DNA of 64,000 bases. It comes from Alcanivorax quisquiliarum (GTDB lineage Bacteria > Pseudomonadota > Gammaproteobacteria > Pseudomonadales > Alcanivoracaceae). Shown in pieces: positions 47,330 through 58,509 of this stretch (positions are counted from its first letter, which is position 1; each line of letters starts with the position of its first letter). A program made the position numbers and the translations under genes. Where the stretch lies: NCBI RefSeq assembly GCF_023051175.1, contig NZ_JALKII010000005.1, positions 124,001-188,000 on the forward strand, given 5' to 3'. The notes beneath the pieces are model-generated. The model worked only from the letters and a program-made list of their open reading frames with translations. It did not search any database and was not told where the DNA came from.

Positions 47330-47827
47330 TCTGATTTACGCAGCCCCCGATCAAGAAGTGGATCGGCTACCAGCATAGCAATAAGCAAATATCGTGCCTA
47401 TTCTTGAAAGTCGGCGATGAAAGGTTTAGGGGAGCCGGGGGCGAAGGAAAGCTGGGCGCTGTGAAGCGTAGCAAAGCAGGGCCGTCAGGCGCAAAAAAAT
47501 GGTTCAGTGTCGATTCCCGTGGGGCCATTTCCGGTATCTGTGAAAGCACCTACGGGTTGTCCAAATACCGATCTTTTTTCTCCCCCTCTTTTTCTCGCTT
47601 CCTTCGCGGGACAAGCAAAGCGCAGATACAGCCTCAGGCTGGCCCGAAGGGTGAGTGAAGTGAATAAGAGGTTGGGGAGAGGGGCGAAAAAGGTTCATCG
47701 GCAGGACAGGCAGGAGGGCAGGGATAGCGCAGACGCCGGAAAGGCAGCGGCGGGCATGGCCGCGCCGGGCAAGGTAACGCAGAGCGGCACGCAGCGGGCG
47801 CGTGCGTGCCGGGTAACCTGTCAGCGC
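47330..47827. other. 498-bp gap between lptB and rpoN, no recognisable gene
   Basis: The stretch has less GC and less coding character than its surroundings. It includes A runs at 47493-47499, a T/C-rich run at 47571-47598 and a short inverted repeat (CAGCC-TCA-GGCTG, about 47631-47643). A hairpin with a 7-bp stem (GGCACGC 47786-47792, GCGTGCC 47804-47810) lies 18 nt behind the lptB stop and may end the kds-lpt transcript. Small open frames on both strands (84 and 64 codons) have no ribosome binding site and no family resemblance. The rpoN promoter must lie here or further upstream. Confidence 0.6.
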
Positions 47828-48553
47828 CTAGAGGCGGAAATCAGCGCCGAGATAAACGTCGCGTACTTTCTGGTTGGCGAGAATGGAATCAGCGTCGCCC
47901 GCCGCAATGATATGGCCTTCGCTGACGATATAGGCGGTATCGCAGATATCCAGCGTCTCGCGCACGTTGTGATCGGTAATCAGCACACCGATGCCGCGAT
48001 CACGCAGGTGCCGGATAATGCCTTTGATATCGTTCACCGAGATCGGATCGACGCCGGCAAAGGGCTCATCCAGCAGGATGAAATCCGGGTCGGTAGCCAG
48101 CCCCCGGGCGATCTCGGCGCGGCGCCGCTCACCGCCGGAAAGGCTCATACCCAGGCTGTCGCGAATGTGCGTGATATGGAATTCTTCCAGCAGCTTTTCC
48201 ATGCGGGCTTCGCGGGCCGGGCGATCCAGATCCTTGCGCGTCTCAAGGATCGCCATGATGTTGTCGGCCACCGACAGGCGACGGAAAATACTGGCTTCCT
48301 GCGGCAGATAGCCAATGCCACGCCGGGCGCGGCCGTGCATCGGTAGTGTCGTGATATTGTCGCTGTTGACGGTGATATAGCCGGCATCCGGTGGCACCAG
48401 GCCCACGATCATATAGAAACAGGTCGTCTTGCCGGCGCCGTTGGGGCCGAGCAGGCCGACCACCTGGCCGGCCTCCACTTGTAGCGAGACATCCTCGATA
48501 ACGCGGCGTCCCTTGTAGCTTTTTGCCAGATTATGGGCACTGAGCAAATTCAC
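47828..48553 (-). CDS. lptB: LPS export ABC transporter ATPase LptB
   Basis: A 241-aa ABC ATPase (Walker [10 protein letters not shown], signature [13 protein letters not shown], Walker [15 protein letters not shown]-loop [14 protein letters not shown]). It drives extraction of LPS from the inner membrane with LptFG and LptC. The start is GTG at 48553, fixed by AAGGAGAG 4 nt upstream; the longer ATG frame upstream is not family-like. It is the last gene of kdsD-kdsC-lptC-lptA-lptB, with 123 bp between it and lptA. Confidence 0.96.
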   Translation of the reverse strand: MNLLSAHNLAKSYKGRRVIEDVSLQVEAGQVVGLLGPNGAGKTTCFYMIVGLVPPDAGYITVNSDNITTLPMHGRARRGIGYLPQEASIFRRLSVADNIMAILETRKDLDRPAREARMEKLLEEFHITHIRDSLGMSLSGGERRRAEIARGLATDPDFILLDEPFAGVDPISVNDIKGIIRHLRDRGIGVLITDHNVRETLDICDTAYIVSEGHIIAAGDADSILANQKVRDVYLGADFRL

Positions 48554-48676
48554 CGGGCCTCTCCTTCGGGCCTGTTCATTTCCCATCGGCCGCTGGGCGC
48601 GCCGGCGGCCGATGGACGATGCTGTCATGTCTTGCCGGCCACACCTGTGCCCGGCGGTGGTGCAGGTGTGAAGCGG

Positions 48677-49174
48677 TCATTCCTCCGGCGTGGTCGTGCT
48701 CTCGCGGGTATCCTGCGCCGGGATCACCAGGCGCACCCGCTGCCCTTCGCCATCGCCGCTGGCTTCGACATTGCGTGAGCCGAGGTCGTAGACCACACGT
48801 GCGCCCTCGAAGGTGCGGCCTTCGTGGCGGATATAGGCATCGCCGGTCAGGGTGATGGTCTGGCTGGTGACGTCATACACCAGCACCTGCCCGCGAGCAT
48901 CCAGAATATCGCCTTCGCGCAGCCGTACCGGGCTGCCGGTCGCTTCGGCGCGGCTGAACGCGCCGTCGCTGAGGCGCAGCTCGATGCGATCGGCATTGAT
49001 CTGGCGGTTGCCCTGACGCAGCTCGGCATTGCCCTGATAGACGCCCAGGCCCTCTTGCTGGCGGAAGGTTGCCTGATCGGCACGCACCGTGATTTCACCC
49101 GCTGGCGGCGCAGCCAGCGCCACCGCCGGGCCAAGCAGGCCGAGCAGCAGCAAGTTACGAAGCAGGCATGTCAT
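48677..49174 (-). CDS. lptA: LPS transport periplasmic protein LptA
   Basis: A 165-aa protein with a signal peptide (cleavage after about residue 21, ALA-APP) and an OstA/LptA beta-jellyroll (EITVRADQATFRQQEGLGVYQGNAELRQG ... ADRIELRL). It forms the periplasmic bridge for LPS between LptC and LptD. The last 15 residues are polar and variable. It overlaps the lptC stop region by 20 nt. Confidence 0.93.
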   Translation of the reverse strand: MTCLLRNLLLLGLLGPAVALAAPPAGEITVRADQATFRQQEGLGVYQGNAELRQGNRQINADRIELRLSDGAFSRAEATGSPVRLREGDILDARGQVLVYDVTSQTITLTGDAYIRHEGRTFEGARVVYDLGSRNVEASGDGEGQRVRLVIPAQDTRESTTTPEE

Positions 49175-49712
49175 AGTGGCTTTCCACTCTGTTCTTCAAT
49201 TGCAGTTCGCCCGTGACGAGATTGGCCTCCATGGCGCCCGCCCGGGTGCTGCCAGACGGGTGGGTGATCCGTACCGCGCCCGGCGCGCTGATTTGTTCCT
49301 GTGAAGAGCGATAGACCAGCTCTTCGGTGTGCAGGGTCATTGGCTGGCCACCGAAATGCCGTGCTGCCACCGCGCCGGTAAGGCGGATGTGCCGGCCTTT
49401 GTCGGTGACGCGCCCGGCCTGCGATTCCACCTCCCAGATGCGCTGCGTATCGTGCAGGGCCAGCCGTGGATGCTCCAGCAATGTTTCACCGAGCAGATCC
49501 ATTTCGGTCAGTTTCTCCGCCTGCAAGTCGTATTCCAGCTGGCCTTCAATGGTGAAACTGCGGGCGGTCACGGCTTCGGCAATGATCAGCGGTGTGTCTT
49601 CCCGCTGGGTGAGAAAATCGGGCACCCGATCCTCCCACTCGTGCAAGGTCATCAGCACGATCAGGCTGAGCAGTATCAGGCCGGTGGCGGAGAGCAGGCC
49701 CTGGCGCCTCAT
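49155..49712 (-). CDS. lptC: LPS export protein LptC
   Basis: A 185-aa bitopic inner-membrane protein with one N-terminal helix (about residues 7-24) and an LptC jellyroll (YDLQAEKLTEMDLLGETLLEHPRLALHD). It receives LPS from LptBFG and hands it to LptA. The start is at ATG 49712, overlapping the kdsC stop by 4 nt; the upstream open frame is out of family. Gene position supports the call because sequence conservation in LptC is low. Confidence 0.92.
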   Translation of the reverse strand: MRRQGLLSATGLILLSLIVLMTLHEWEDRVPDFLTQREDTPLIIAEAVTARSFTIEGQLEYDLQAEKLTEMDLLGETLLEHPRLALHDTQRIWEVESQAGRVTDKGRHIRLTGAVAARHFGGQPMTLHTEELVYRSSQEQISAPGAVRITHPSGSTRAGAMEANLVTGELQLKNRVESHYDMPAS

Positions 49713-50248
49713 GAGCGATCCGCCTCCCGGCGTGCTGCCAGAATGAAATCGCACATTTCGCGCACGGCACCGTAGCCGCCGCGCCGCTGGGTAACGATGT
49801 CGGCGGCTTGCTGGGCACAGGCGTGGGCATTGGGTACGGAAAAGGCCAGTGCCGCCCATTGCAGCGCCGGCACATCGGGCTCGTCGTCGCCGGCATAACC
49901 CACGGCGGCAGCGGTAACGCCGAGTTCCCCGGCCAGTGCCTGCAAGGCAACGCCTTTATCTTCCCGGCCCTGGATGACGTGCTCAATGCCCAGATCAGCG
50001 GCGCGGCGCGCTACCATGGGCGAATTGCGCCCGGTTATCAGCGCCAGCGTGACGCCGGCGCGGGCCAGTTGCTTGAGCCCGTGGCCATCCAGCGTATTGA
50101 ACACCTTGAGCTGCTCGCCCTCCGGGCCGAACAGCAATTGCCCGTCGGTCATGATGCCGTCTACATCGAAGGCCATCAGTTGCAGTGCGATGGCGCGCTC
50201 GCGCAGGATGCTCATCTTGCCGGTGTCTTTCGTCGTGCCGTCTTTCAT
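49709..50248 (-). CDS. kdsC: 3-deoxy-D-manno-octulosonate 8-phosphate phosphatase
   Basis: A 179-aa HAD-superfamily phosphatase. The nucleophile motif is DVDGIMTDG with Asp28 and Asp30, motif II LITGRNS, and the conserved YAGDDEPDVPAL motif is followed by a PNAHACAQQAADIVTQRRGGYGAVRE tail. It releases Kdo from Kdo-8-phosphate. The start at 50248 overlaps the kdsD stop by 1 nt; an internal ATG at 50215 would give the more usual length. Confidence 0.95.
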   Translation of the reverse strand: MKDGTTKDTGKMSILRERAIALQLMAFDVDGIMTDGQLLFGPEGEQLKVFNTLDGHGLKQLARAGVTLALITGRNSPMVARRAADLGIEHVIQGREDKGVALQALAGELGVTAAAVGYAGDDEPDVPALQWAALAFSVPNAHACAQQAADIVTQRRGGYGAVREMCDFILAARREADRS

Positions 50249-51219
50249 TACACCACCCCTGCGCGCAGCAGATCGTGCATGTTGAGTGCGCCCACCGGGT
50301 GCCCGGCGTCATCGACCACGATCAAGCCGCTGATCTTGTGCTGTTCCATGATTTTCAGTGCTTCGGCGGCCAGATGGCCGGTGCGGATCACCACCGGGCT
50401 TGGCGTCATGACATCGCGGATCGGGCTTTGGCGCAGGTCGATGTGTGGTTGATCCAGTGTGCGGCGCAGGTCGCCATCAGTAAAAATGCCGGCCAGACAG
50501 CCGTCGGCATCGGCAATGGCGGTCATGCCCAGGCCCTTCTGGCTGACTTCCAGCAGCGCGTCGCGCAACGGAGTATCTTCTTGCACGCAGGGCAGGCGCT
50601 CGCCGGTGTGCATCACATCGTCAACGGTCAAAAGCAGCCGCCGGCCCAGGCTGCCACCCGGATGTGACAGGGCGAAATCCTCGGCCGAGAAGCCCCGTGC
50701 CTCCAGTAGCGCGATGGCCAGCGCATCGCCCATGGCCAGCGCGGCGGTGGTACTGGAGGTGGGGGCGAGATTGTGCGGGCAGGCTTCTTCACGCACCACG
50801 ACCGGAATATGTACATCAGCCTGGCGGGCGAGGGTAGAGCCGGGGCGGCCGGTGATGCTGATCAATGCAATGCCACGGCGTTTGAGTACCGGCAGGATCG
50901 CCAGCACCTCGCCGGTTTCGCCGGAATTCGACAGTGCCAGCACCACATCATCCGGGGTAATCATGCCCAGATCCCCGTGGGATGCCTCGCCAGGGTGAAC
51001 AAAGAAGGATGGTGTGCCCGTGCTCGCCAGAGTGGCGGCGATCTTGTCGCCGATATGGCCGGATTTGCCCATGCCGGTCACGATCACGCGGCCCCGGCAG
51101 TTGAGCATCAGCTCACAGGCTCGGTCGATATGTGTGTCAACGGCGTCGATCAGCTCGGCCACAGCGTCGGCTTCAAGGCGCAGCACCCGGCGAGCAGTAT
51201 CCTGAAAGCGTTTGCTCAT
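50248..51219 (-). CDS. kdsD: D-arabinose-5-phosphate isomerase
   Basis: A 323-aa protein with an N-terminal sugar-isomerase (SIS) domain (VTGMGKSGHIGDKIAATLASTGTPSFFVHPGEASHGD) and two C-terminal CBS domains (residues about 205-323). It converts ribulose-5-P to arabinose-5-P, the first step to Kdo. It is the first gene of the minus-strand kds-lpt operon and has a good -10 box 25 nt upstream. Confidence 0.96.
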   Translation of the reverse strand: MSKRFQDTARRVLRLEADAVAELIDAVDTHIDRACELMLNCRGRVIVTGMGKSGHIGDKIAATLASTGTPSFFVHPGEASHGDLGMITPDDVVLALSNSGETGEVLAILPVLKRRGIALISITGRPGSTLARQADVHIPVVVREEACPHNLAPTSSTTAALAMGDALAIALLEARGFSAEDFALSHPGGSLGRRLLLTVDDVMHTGERLPCVQEDTPLRDALLEVSQKGLGMTAIADADGCLAGIFTDGDLRRTLDQPHIDLRQSPIRDVMTPSPVVIRTGHLAAEALKIMEQHKISGLIVVDDAGHPVGALNMHDLLRAGVV

Positions 51220-51243
51220 GTTCTCTCCTGCGGAAGGGCGCGC

Positions 51244-51273
51244 ATTATAGGCCGAAACGGGGTGCTATGTTGC
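51244..51273 (-). promoter_or_regulatory. Sigma-70 promoter of the kdsDC-lptCAB operon
   Basis: The minus strand has a perfect TATAAT (51244-51249) and GCAACA (51268-51273) spaced by 18 bp. The -10 lies 25 nt upstream of the kdsD ATG, and AGGAGAG sits just before the start codon. Confidence 0.6.
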
Positions 51274-51548
51274 CATCAAACGGGAATTGTGCCGCCTGTG
51301 GGGTGGGCAGCCTAGGGGCGGCCAGCGCACAAGTGTTACAAAATGAATGGCGGGCGAGTGGTTGCGGCCATGGAACCTGCGTGCCGGCAACGGTTCCAAC
51401 AAGAACAGGCTGCCTGAAGCGACCGGGCAGTCACTATCGTGCAAGGCTGGCGTACAAGGCTGGACAGCGCCGGGTTCGCCTGTTTGGATAGCACATCGAC
51501 AAAGACAGCCGGTTGCCACCAGGCGCCGGACCAAGGAGCTGCAATCCG
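51274..51548. other. Gap between kdsD promoter and mlaC where mlaFED would be expected
   Basis: These about 275 bp carry no gene I can recognise. In E. coli and Pseudomonas the mlaF-mlaE-mlaD genes lie between the kdsD region and mlaC. I found no remnant of an ABC ATPase, permease or MCE-domain protein in any frame. The mlaC promoter should be here. Confidence 0.55.
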
Positions 51549-52208
51549 ATGAAATCTTTCTGGCAATCCGTTTTTTTCCTGCCGCTGCTGGTGCTGGGCA
51601 TGGCCGCAGCAGCACAGGCCAAGCAGCCGGATGAAGTCATTCGCGACGCGGTCACCACCTTGACGCAACGGATCGAGGCGGAGCGTGAGCGCATGACCCG
51701 CGATCCGGCGTATACCCGCATGGTGGTTACCGAGGAACTGGAAGAACTGGTGGACTTTCGCCGGATCACTCGGTTGGTGATGGGGGAGCATTTCGAGGCC
51801 GCCACCCGCGAGCAGCGCAATGCCTTCCTGGAGCGCTTCCGCAACAGCCTGGTACAGACCTATGCTGCGGGCGTCACCATGTATTCCGGCGAACAGATCA
51901 ACGTCCTGCCGCTGGCGGAGGGTGATCTGCGGGGCAACCGCGCCCGCGTGCAGATGGAGTTCATCACCGGCAGCGGGCGTGTGGTGCCGATCGCCTATAC
52001 CATGTTCCAGAGTGACGATCGCTGGCGGGTGGACAACGTCATTGTCAACGGCCTGAATCTCGGGCGGCTGTTCCGGGCCCAGTTCGATCAGGCCATGGCA
52101 CAGCACAATGGCAGCATTGATCGGGTGATCGCATCCTGGTCTGCGGAGGTGGAAGTCGAGGGCAAGACGCCGGCCGAGGCGGTGCAGGAAGCGGCCGACG
52201 GCGCCTGA
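51549..52208 (+). CDS. mlaC: MlaC-family phospholipid-binding periplasmic protein
   Basis: A 219-aa protein. ATG 51549 (GGAG upstream) gives a signal peptide ending AQA-KQP near residue 24. The body has the MlaC/Ttg2D pattern (VVTEELEELVDFRRITRLVMG, ATREQRNAFLERFRNSLVQTYA, WRVDNVIVNGLNLGRLFR). MlaC ferries phospholipids between the outer-membrane MlaA complex and the inner-membrane MlaFEDB pump. Here it stands without mlaF, mlaE, mlaD or mlaB; ibaG follows after 59 bp. Confidence 0.92.
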   Translation: MKSFWQSVFFLPLLVLGMAAAAQAKQPDEVIRDAVTTLTQRIEAERERMTRDPAYTRMVVTEELEELVDFRRITRLVMGEHFEAATREQRNAFLERFRNSLVQTYAAGVTMYSGEQINVLPLAEGDLRGNRARVQMEFITGSGRVVPIAYTMFQSDDRWRVDNVIVNGLNLGRLFRAQFDQAMAQHNGSIDRVIASWSAEVEVEGKTPAEAVQEAADGA

Positions 52209-52267
52209 TTTTTCCCCGCAAAACCCGTATCATGGCGCCCTTTGGTCATTTATAGCTTGAGAGCGCC

Positions 52268-53961
<1,694 letters not shown>

Positions 53962-53979
53962 CAAGGCTGACCGACGCCC

Positions 53980-54639
53980 ATGGCCATTGACCGACCACTG
54001 ACCATCGCCCTGTCGAAAGGGCGCATCCTGAAAGAAACGCTGCCGTTGCTGAAAAGCGCCGGCATCGAGATGCTGGAAGACCCGGAAAAATCCCGCAAGC
54101 TGGTGTTTGAAACCACCCGCCCGGATGTGCGCATCATCATCCTGCGCGCCACCGATGTGCCGCCCTATGTGCAATACGGCGCGGCGGATATCGGCGTAGC
54201 CGGCAAGGATGTGCTGATGGAGCACGGTGCCGCCGGCATCTATGAGCCGCTGGATCTGGATATCGCCCGCTGCAAGCTGATGGTGGCGGCGCCGGTGGAC
54301 GCTGCGCCGGTGGCCGGCCGACTGAAAGTGGCGACCAAGTTCGTCAATATTGCCCGCCGGTATTTTGCCGCCAGTGGCCGCCAGGCGGATGTCATCAAGC
54401 TCTATGGCGCAATGGAACTGGCGCCGATAGTGGGCCTGGCGGATCGCATCGTGGATGTGGTGGATACCGGCAATACGCTACGCGCCAACGGCCTGGAGCC
54501 GACCGAGCTGATTGCCTATGTTTCCAGCCGGCTGATCGTCAACCGCGCCAGCATGAAAACCCGTCACCGGGATATCCAGCGCATCGTCGATTTGCTGTCG
54601 GCGGCTGTCGAGGCGCGCAAGACAGGAGCCAGTGCATGA
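53980..54639 (+). CDS. hisG: ATP phosphoribosyltransferase, short form
   Basis: A 219-aa HisG_S catalytic subunit ([30 protein letters not shown] for the PRPP site). It starts histidine synthesis from ATP and PRPP. The short form lacks the regulatory C-terminal domain and needs HisZ, which is not in this window. It overlaps hisD by 4 nt. Confidence 0.96.
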   Translation: MAIDRPLTIALSKGRILKETLPLLKSAGIEMLEDPEKSRKLVFETTRPDVRIIILRATDVPPYVQYGAADIGVAGKDVLMEHGAAGIYEPLDLDIARCKLMVAAPVDAAPVAGRLKVATKFVNIARRYFAASGRQADVIKLYGAMELAPIVGLADRIVDVVDTGNTLRANGLEPTELIAYVSSRLIVNRASMKTRHRDIQRIVDLLSAAVEARKTGASA

Positions 54640-55946
54640 AAACCCATCGCCTTGCCACCACCGAGGCTGATTTCGATGCGCGCCTGGCAGCGCTCACCGC
54701 CTGGAGCGAAGAGCGTGACGCAGAGGTGGCAACGCGGGTGAGCGAAATTATTCGTGCCGTGCGCGAGCGTGGCGATGAGGCGCTGGTGGAATACACCAAC
54801 CGTTTTGACCGCCGCAATGTACAGCACGCCAGCGAGCTGGTGCTCGGCAAGGAAGTCTTGCAGGCGGCGCTGGCGCGCATCCCGCAGGCGCATCGCGAAG
54901 CGCTTGAGATGGCTGCCGAACGCGTGCGCGAATACCACAGCCGGCAACGGCAGGAATCCTGGCAGTACCACGACGAAGACGGCACCTTGCTTGGTCAGCA
55001 AGTAACACCGCTGGATCGCGCCGGACTGTATGTGCCGGGCGGCAAGGCCGCCTATCCCAGCTCCGTGCTGATGAACGCCTTGCCCGCCAAGGTGGCCGGC
55101 GTGGGCGAAGTGGTGCTGGTGTCGCCAGCGCCGGACGGCGTGCTGAACGACACGGTGCTGGCGGCCGCGGCGGTTGCCGGTGTCGATCGCGTGATCACCG
55201 TGGGCGGCGCGCAAGCCGTGGCCGCGCTGGCCTGGGGCACCGATACCGTGCCGGCGGTGGACAAGATCGTCGGCCCCGGCAACATCTATGTGGCAGAGGC
55301 CAAGCGCCAGGTGTTCGGCAAGGTGGGCATCGACATGATCGCCGGCCCATCAGAAATTCTGGTGGTCTGCGACGGCAAGACAGACCCTGACTGGATCGCC
55401 ATGGATCTGTTTTCCCAGGCGGAGCACGACGAAGAAGCGCAGGCAATTCTGGTATCACCGGATGCAGATTTTCTGGATCAGGTGGCCGCAAGTATGGCGC
55501 GCCTGGTGCCAACCCTTGAGCGCGAAGATATCGTGCGCACCTCCATGGCCAATCGCGGCGCCCTGATCCTGGCGCGTGACCTGGATGAATGCATGGTGCT
55601 GGTGAACCGCCTGGCCCCGGAGCATCTGGAGCTGTCCATGGATGATGCCGAGCAATGGGCAAAGAAAGTGCGCCATGCCGGCGCGATTTTTCTTGGGCGC
55701 CATACGCCGGAAGCGCTGGGCGATTACTGCGCTGGCCCGAACCACGTGCTGCCCACCTCGGCCACGGCGCGTTTCTCCTCGCCGCTGGGCGTGTACGATT
55801 TCCAGAAACGCAGCTCCCTGATCGGTTGCACGCCGGCCGGCGCCAGCCGGCTTGCCAGTATTGCCTCGCCGCTGGCGCGCAGTGAAAGCCTGACCGCGCA
55901 TGCGCGCAGTGCAGAATATAGAATTCTGAAGGCGCCGGAAGCCTGA
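54636..55946 (+). CDS. hisD: Histidinol dehydrogenase
   Basis: A 436-aa zinc enzyme for the last two oxidation steps of histidine synthesis, histidinol to histidine with NAD. The family signature [33 protein letters not shown] is intact (Gln and His zinc ligands). It overlaps hisG by 4 nt and is separated from hisC by 80 bp, which contains a weak AGGCCG/CGGCCT hairpin. Confidence 0.97.
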   Translation: MKTHRLATTEADFDARLAALTAWSEERDAEVATRVSEIIRAVRERGDEALVEYTNRFDRRNVQHASELVLGKEVLQAALARIPQAHREALEMAAERVREYHSRQRQESWQYHDEDGTLLGQQVTPLDRAGLYVPGGKAAYPSSVLMNALPAKVAGVGEVVLVSPAPDGVLNDTVLAAAAVAGVDRVITVGGAQAVAALAWGTDTVPAVDKIVGPGNIYVAEAKRQVFGKVGIDMIAGPSEILVVCDGKTDPDWIAMDLFSQAEHDEEAQAILVSPDADFLDQVAASMARLVPTLEREDIVRTSMANRGALILARDLDECMVLVNRLAPEHLELSMDDAEQWAKKVRHAGAIFLGRHTPEALGDYCAGPNHVLPTSATARFSSPLGVYDFQKRSSLIGCTPAGASRLASIASPLARSESLTAHARSAEYRILKAPEA

Positions 55947-56026
55947 TGTCTGAGGCCGGACGCGGCAGCGAACGGCCTTGAGTGTCGGCTGTCCGGTTTC
56001 ATAAGCCCCGCATATTTTGAGAAAAC

Positions 56027-57085
56027 ATGAGCAAATTCTGGAGCGAGTTCGTTCATCACCTTGAGCCTTACGTGCCCGGCGAGCAGCCGAAAATGGCACG
56101 GCTGGTGAAGCTCAACACCAACGAGAACCCCTATCCGCCACCGCCGTCAGTGATGCAGGCGATTGCGGACGCCACCAATGACGCGCTGCGGCTGTATCCC
56201 GACCCCGATGCGACCGCGTTGAAAGAGGCGATAGCCCGGCACCACGGCATATCGAGCGCGCAGGTGTTTCTCGGTAACGGCTCGGATGAAGTGCTGGCGC
56301 ATCTGTTCATGTGTTTTTTCCGGCAGCCGAAACCATTGCTGTTTCCGGATATCAGCTACAGCTTCTATAAAGTCTATTGCGGCCTTTACGATATCGATTA
56401 TCGCGCTGTGCCCCTGCGAGAAGATTTCAGCCTTGCGTTGGCGGATTATGACGCCAACAACGGCGGAATCATTTTCCCGAACCCGAATGCGCCTACCGGG
56501 CGCCTGCTGCCGTTGGCGGATATTCAGGCGTTGCTTGAGCGCAACACGGAAACGCTGGTGGTAGTGGATGAAGCCTACATCGATTTTGGTGGTGAAAGCG
56601 CGATTGCGCTGGTGGATCGCTATCCCAACCTGCTGGTGGTGCAGACGTTATCCAAATCCCGCTCGCTGGCGGGCCTGCGCATCGGTTTTGCAGTAGGGCA
56701 GGCGCCCTTGATCGAAGGGCTCGAGCGTATCAAGAACAGCTTCAATTCCTATCCGCTGGATCGGCTGGCCATTGCAGCCGGCGTCGCATCGTTCGAAGAT
56801 CAGGCAGCATTTGAAGACAACTGCCGACGCATCATCGATAGCCGAGAAAGCCTCGTTCAAGCACTGACACAACGTGGTTTTTCCGTCTTGCCATCGGCGG
56901 CGAATTTCGTGTTTGCCACCCATGCCGGTCACGAAGGTGAAGCGCTTGCATCGGCACTGCGCGAGCAGGGCGTGATCGTGCGCCACTTCAAGACACCCGC
57001 ACGCATCGCGCCTTATTTGCGCATCAGCATCGGCACAGAAGAACAGAACGAGGCGTTGCTGGCGGCACTGGATCAGGCGCTCTGA
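56027..57085 (+). CDS. hisC: Histidinol-phosphate aminotransferase
   Basis: A 352-aa fold-type I PLP enzyme. The Schiff-base lysine is in [16 protein letters not shown] (about residue 211), with [11 protein letters not shown] near the N-terminus and FPNPNAPTG in the middle. It transaminates imidazole-acetol phosphate with glutamate. It is the last gene of murA-hisGDC on the plus strand and convergent with algW. Confidence 0.96.
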   Translation: MSKFWSEFVHHLEPYVPGEQPKMARLVKLNTNENPYPPPPSVMQAIADATNDALRLYPDPDATALKEAIARHHGISSAQVFLGNGSDEVLAHLFMCFFRQPKPLLFPDISYSFYKVYCGLYDIDYRAVPLREDFSLALADYDANNGGIIFPNPNAPTGRLLPLADIQALLERNTETLVVVDEAYIDFGGESAIALVDRYPNLLVVQTLSKSRSLAGLRIGFAVGQAPLIEGLERIKNSFNSYPLDRLAIAAGVASFEDQAAFEDNCRRIIDSRESLVQALTQRGFSVLPSAANFVFATHAGHEGEALASALREQGVIVRHFKTPARIAPYLRISIGTEEQNEALLAALDQAL

Positions 57086-57153
57086 TCTTTTGCTTCGCGA
57101 TCGTTTGCTGCCCGGCTTTTTGCTTGCAGAGACGGGCGCTTGCGCCCCCCCGA

Positions 57154-58266
57154 TCAGCTTTCGCTGGCGGGCGGGCGTGTACCGATTTCCACCGTCACCA
57201 CTATTTCCTCACGGCTGCGGATGACCGTCAGCTCCAGCCGGGTGCCGGGGCGAGCGGCCGAGATAATATTCATCGCCTCATAACCATCGCGCAATAACTG
57301 CCCCTCGATGCCCACCAGCACATCGCCGGGGCGAATGCCGCCCTGGTGCGCCGGGCCTTGTAGCGCAATCTCCTGGATCAGCCCGCCGCGCACTTCTCGC
57401 AGGCCCAGATCCGACGCCATCGCCGGCGTGACATCCTTTACCGTTACGCCGAGCCAGCCACGGATCACGCGACCATGCTCGATCAGATCATTCATCACAT
57501 TACGAGCAGTGGTAGCAGGGGTGGCAAAACCAATCCCTTCCCAGCTGCCATCGGTGGAAAGAATGGCGGTATTGATGCCGATCAGATTGCCGAAGGTATC
57601 AATCAGCGCACCACCGGAATTGCCGCGATTGATGGCCGCATCGGTCTGAATGAAATTCTCGAAGGTGGCAATGCCCAGATTGCTGCGCCCGGTCGCACTG
57701 GCGATCCCCATGGAAACGGTTTGCCCCACACCCAGCGGATTGCCGATGGCCAGCACCACATCACCCACGCGCACCGGCCCGTCACCATTGAGATTGATCA
57801 CCGGCAAGCGCTCCAGCGATATTTGCAACAGCGCCAGATCGGTTTCAGGATCAGTGCCCATCACGCGTGCCGCCGCCTCGCGGCCATCGGACAACGCCAC
57901 CAGGATTTCGTCTGCATCGCGAATGACGTGGTAACTGGTGAGAATATAGCCTTCGGCTGACACGATGACGCCCGAGCCCAGGCTTGAAAGAATACGCTCG
58001 CGTCGTGGTTCCTGATACTGATCCAGAAACGGCCTTGGCACAGCCGCCTGACGGCGGGTGACGATCTGTGTCGTGTAAATATTCACAACCGCTGGCGCGG
58101 CTCGCGCCACCACATCTGCATACGAATGCACCACTGGCGGCGCTGCGGCGCTGGATTGGGTGGCAGAGCCGTTGTGATTGAGCCAGAGCACAGCGATACC
58201 GGCCACAATCCCGGCCAGCACGGGGCCAACCAGAAATTTCAGGGCTTTCATGGCGCTATCCGGCAT
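57154..58266 (-). CDS. algW: DegS/AlgW-type site-1 serine protease
   Basis: A 370-aa protein with an N-terminal membrane anchor (about residues 11-30), a trypsin-like domain with triad His113 (TSYHVI), Asp143 (DPETDLALL) and Ser217 (NRGNSGGA), and one PDZ domain (about 270-360). It senses misfolded outer-membrane proteins and cuts the anti-sigma factor RseA/MucA. Two ATG codons 15 nt apart (58266, 58251) lie in a perfect repeat, so the start is ambiguous; the second gives the family-like MKALKFLVGP. Confidence 0.94.
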   Translation of the reverse strand: MPDSAMKALKFLVGPVLAGIVAGIAVLWLNHNGSATQSSAAAPPVVHSYADVVARAAPAVVNIYTTQIVTRRQAAVPRPFLDQYQEPRRERILSSLGSGVIVSAEGYILTSYHVIRDADEILVALSDGREAAARVMGTDPETDLALLQISLERLPVINLNGDGPVRVGDVVLAIGNPLGVGQTVSMGIASATGRSNLGIATFENFIQTDAAINRGNSGGALIDTFGNLIGINTAILSTDGSWEGIGFATPATTARNVMNDLIEHGRVIRGWLGVTVKDVTPAMASDLGLREVRGGLIQEIALQGPAHQGGIRPGDVLVGIEGQLLRDGYEAMNIISAARPGTRLELTVIRSREEIVVTVEIGTRPPASES

Positions 58267-58396
58267 GGCGCTATCCTGTTACGCCGGAGGGGGCAGGCGC
58301 CCGTGCCCGGCTGGGGTACACTGGGAAGCCGCCAGAGGTGCGGCGGATTTCCCGGCAAGTGTAACAGGCTGCGCAGGCGGCAGCGAAGATGCCGCT

Positions 58397-58423
58397 GGCA
58401 AAAGAGCCGCTGCCACGGCTCTT
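58397..58423 (-). terminator. Hairpin with short T tract upstream of algW
   Basis: On the minus strand an 8-bp stem (AAGAGCCG / CGGCTCTT, 6-nt loop) is followed by TTTTGCC, about 130 nt ahead of algW. No gene lies upstream on this strand, so it may be an attenuator in an algW leader or have no function. Confidence 0.35.
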
Positions 58424-58509
58424 GGTAAGAGATTCGCAAAGAGCTCGTAGCACGAACTCGTCGCAATGCCACATAACACCGGCAACGCATAATCAATGGA
58501 GGAGCAAGA

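Noticed and set aside
47404-47698. Small ORFs on both strands in the lptB-rpoN gap
   Set aside because: No ribosome binding sites, no recognisable motif and low-complexity composition; treated as part of an unexplained gap.
51274-51548. Remnants of mlaD or mlaE upstream of mlaC
   Set aside because: Reading all frames by eye gave no MCE or permease motif; the region is treated as a plain intergenic gap.
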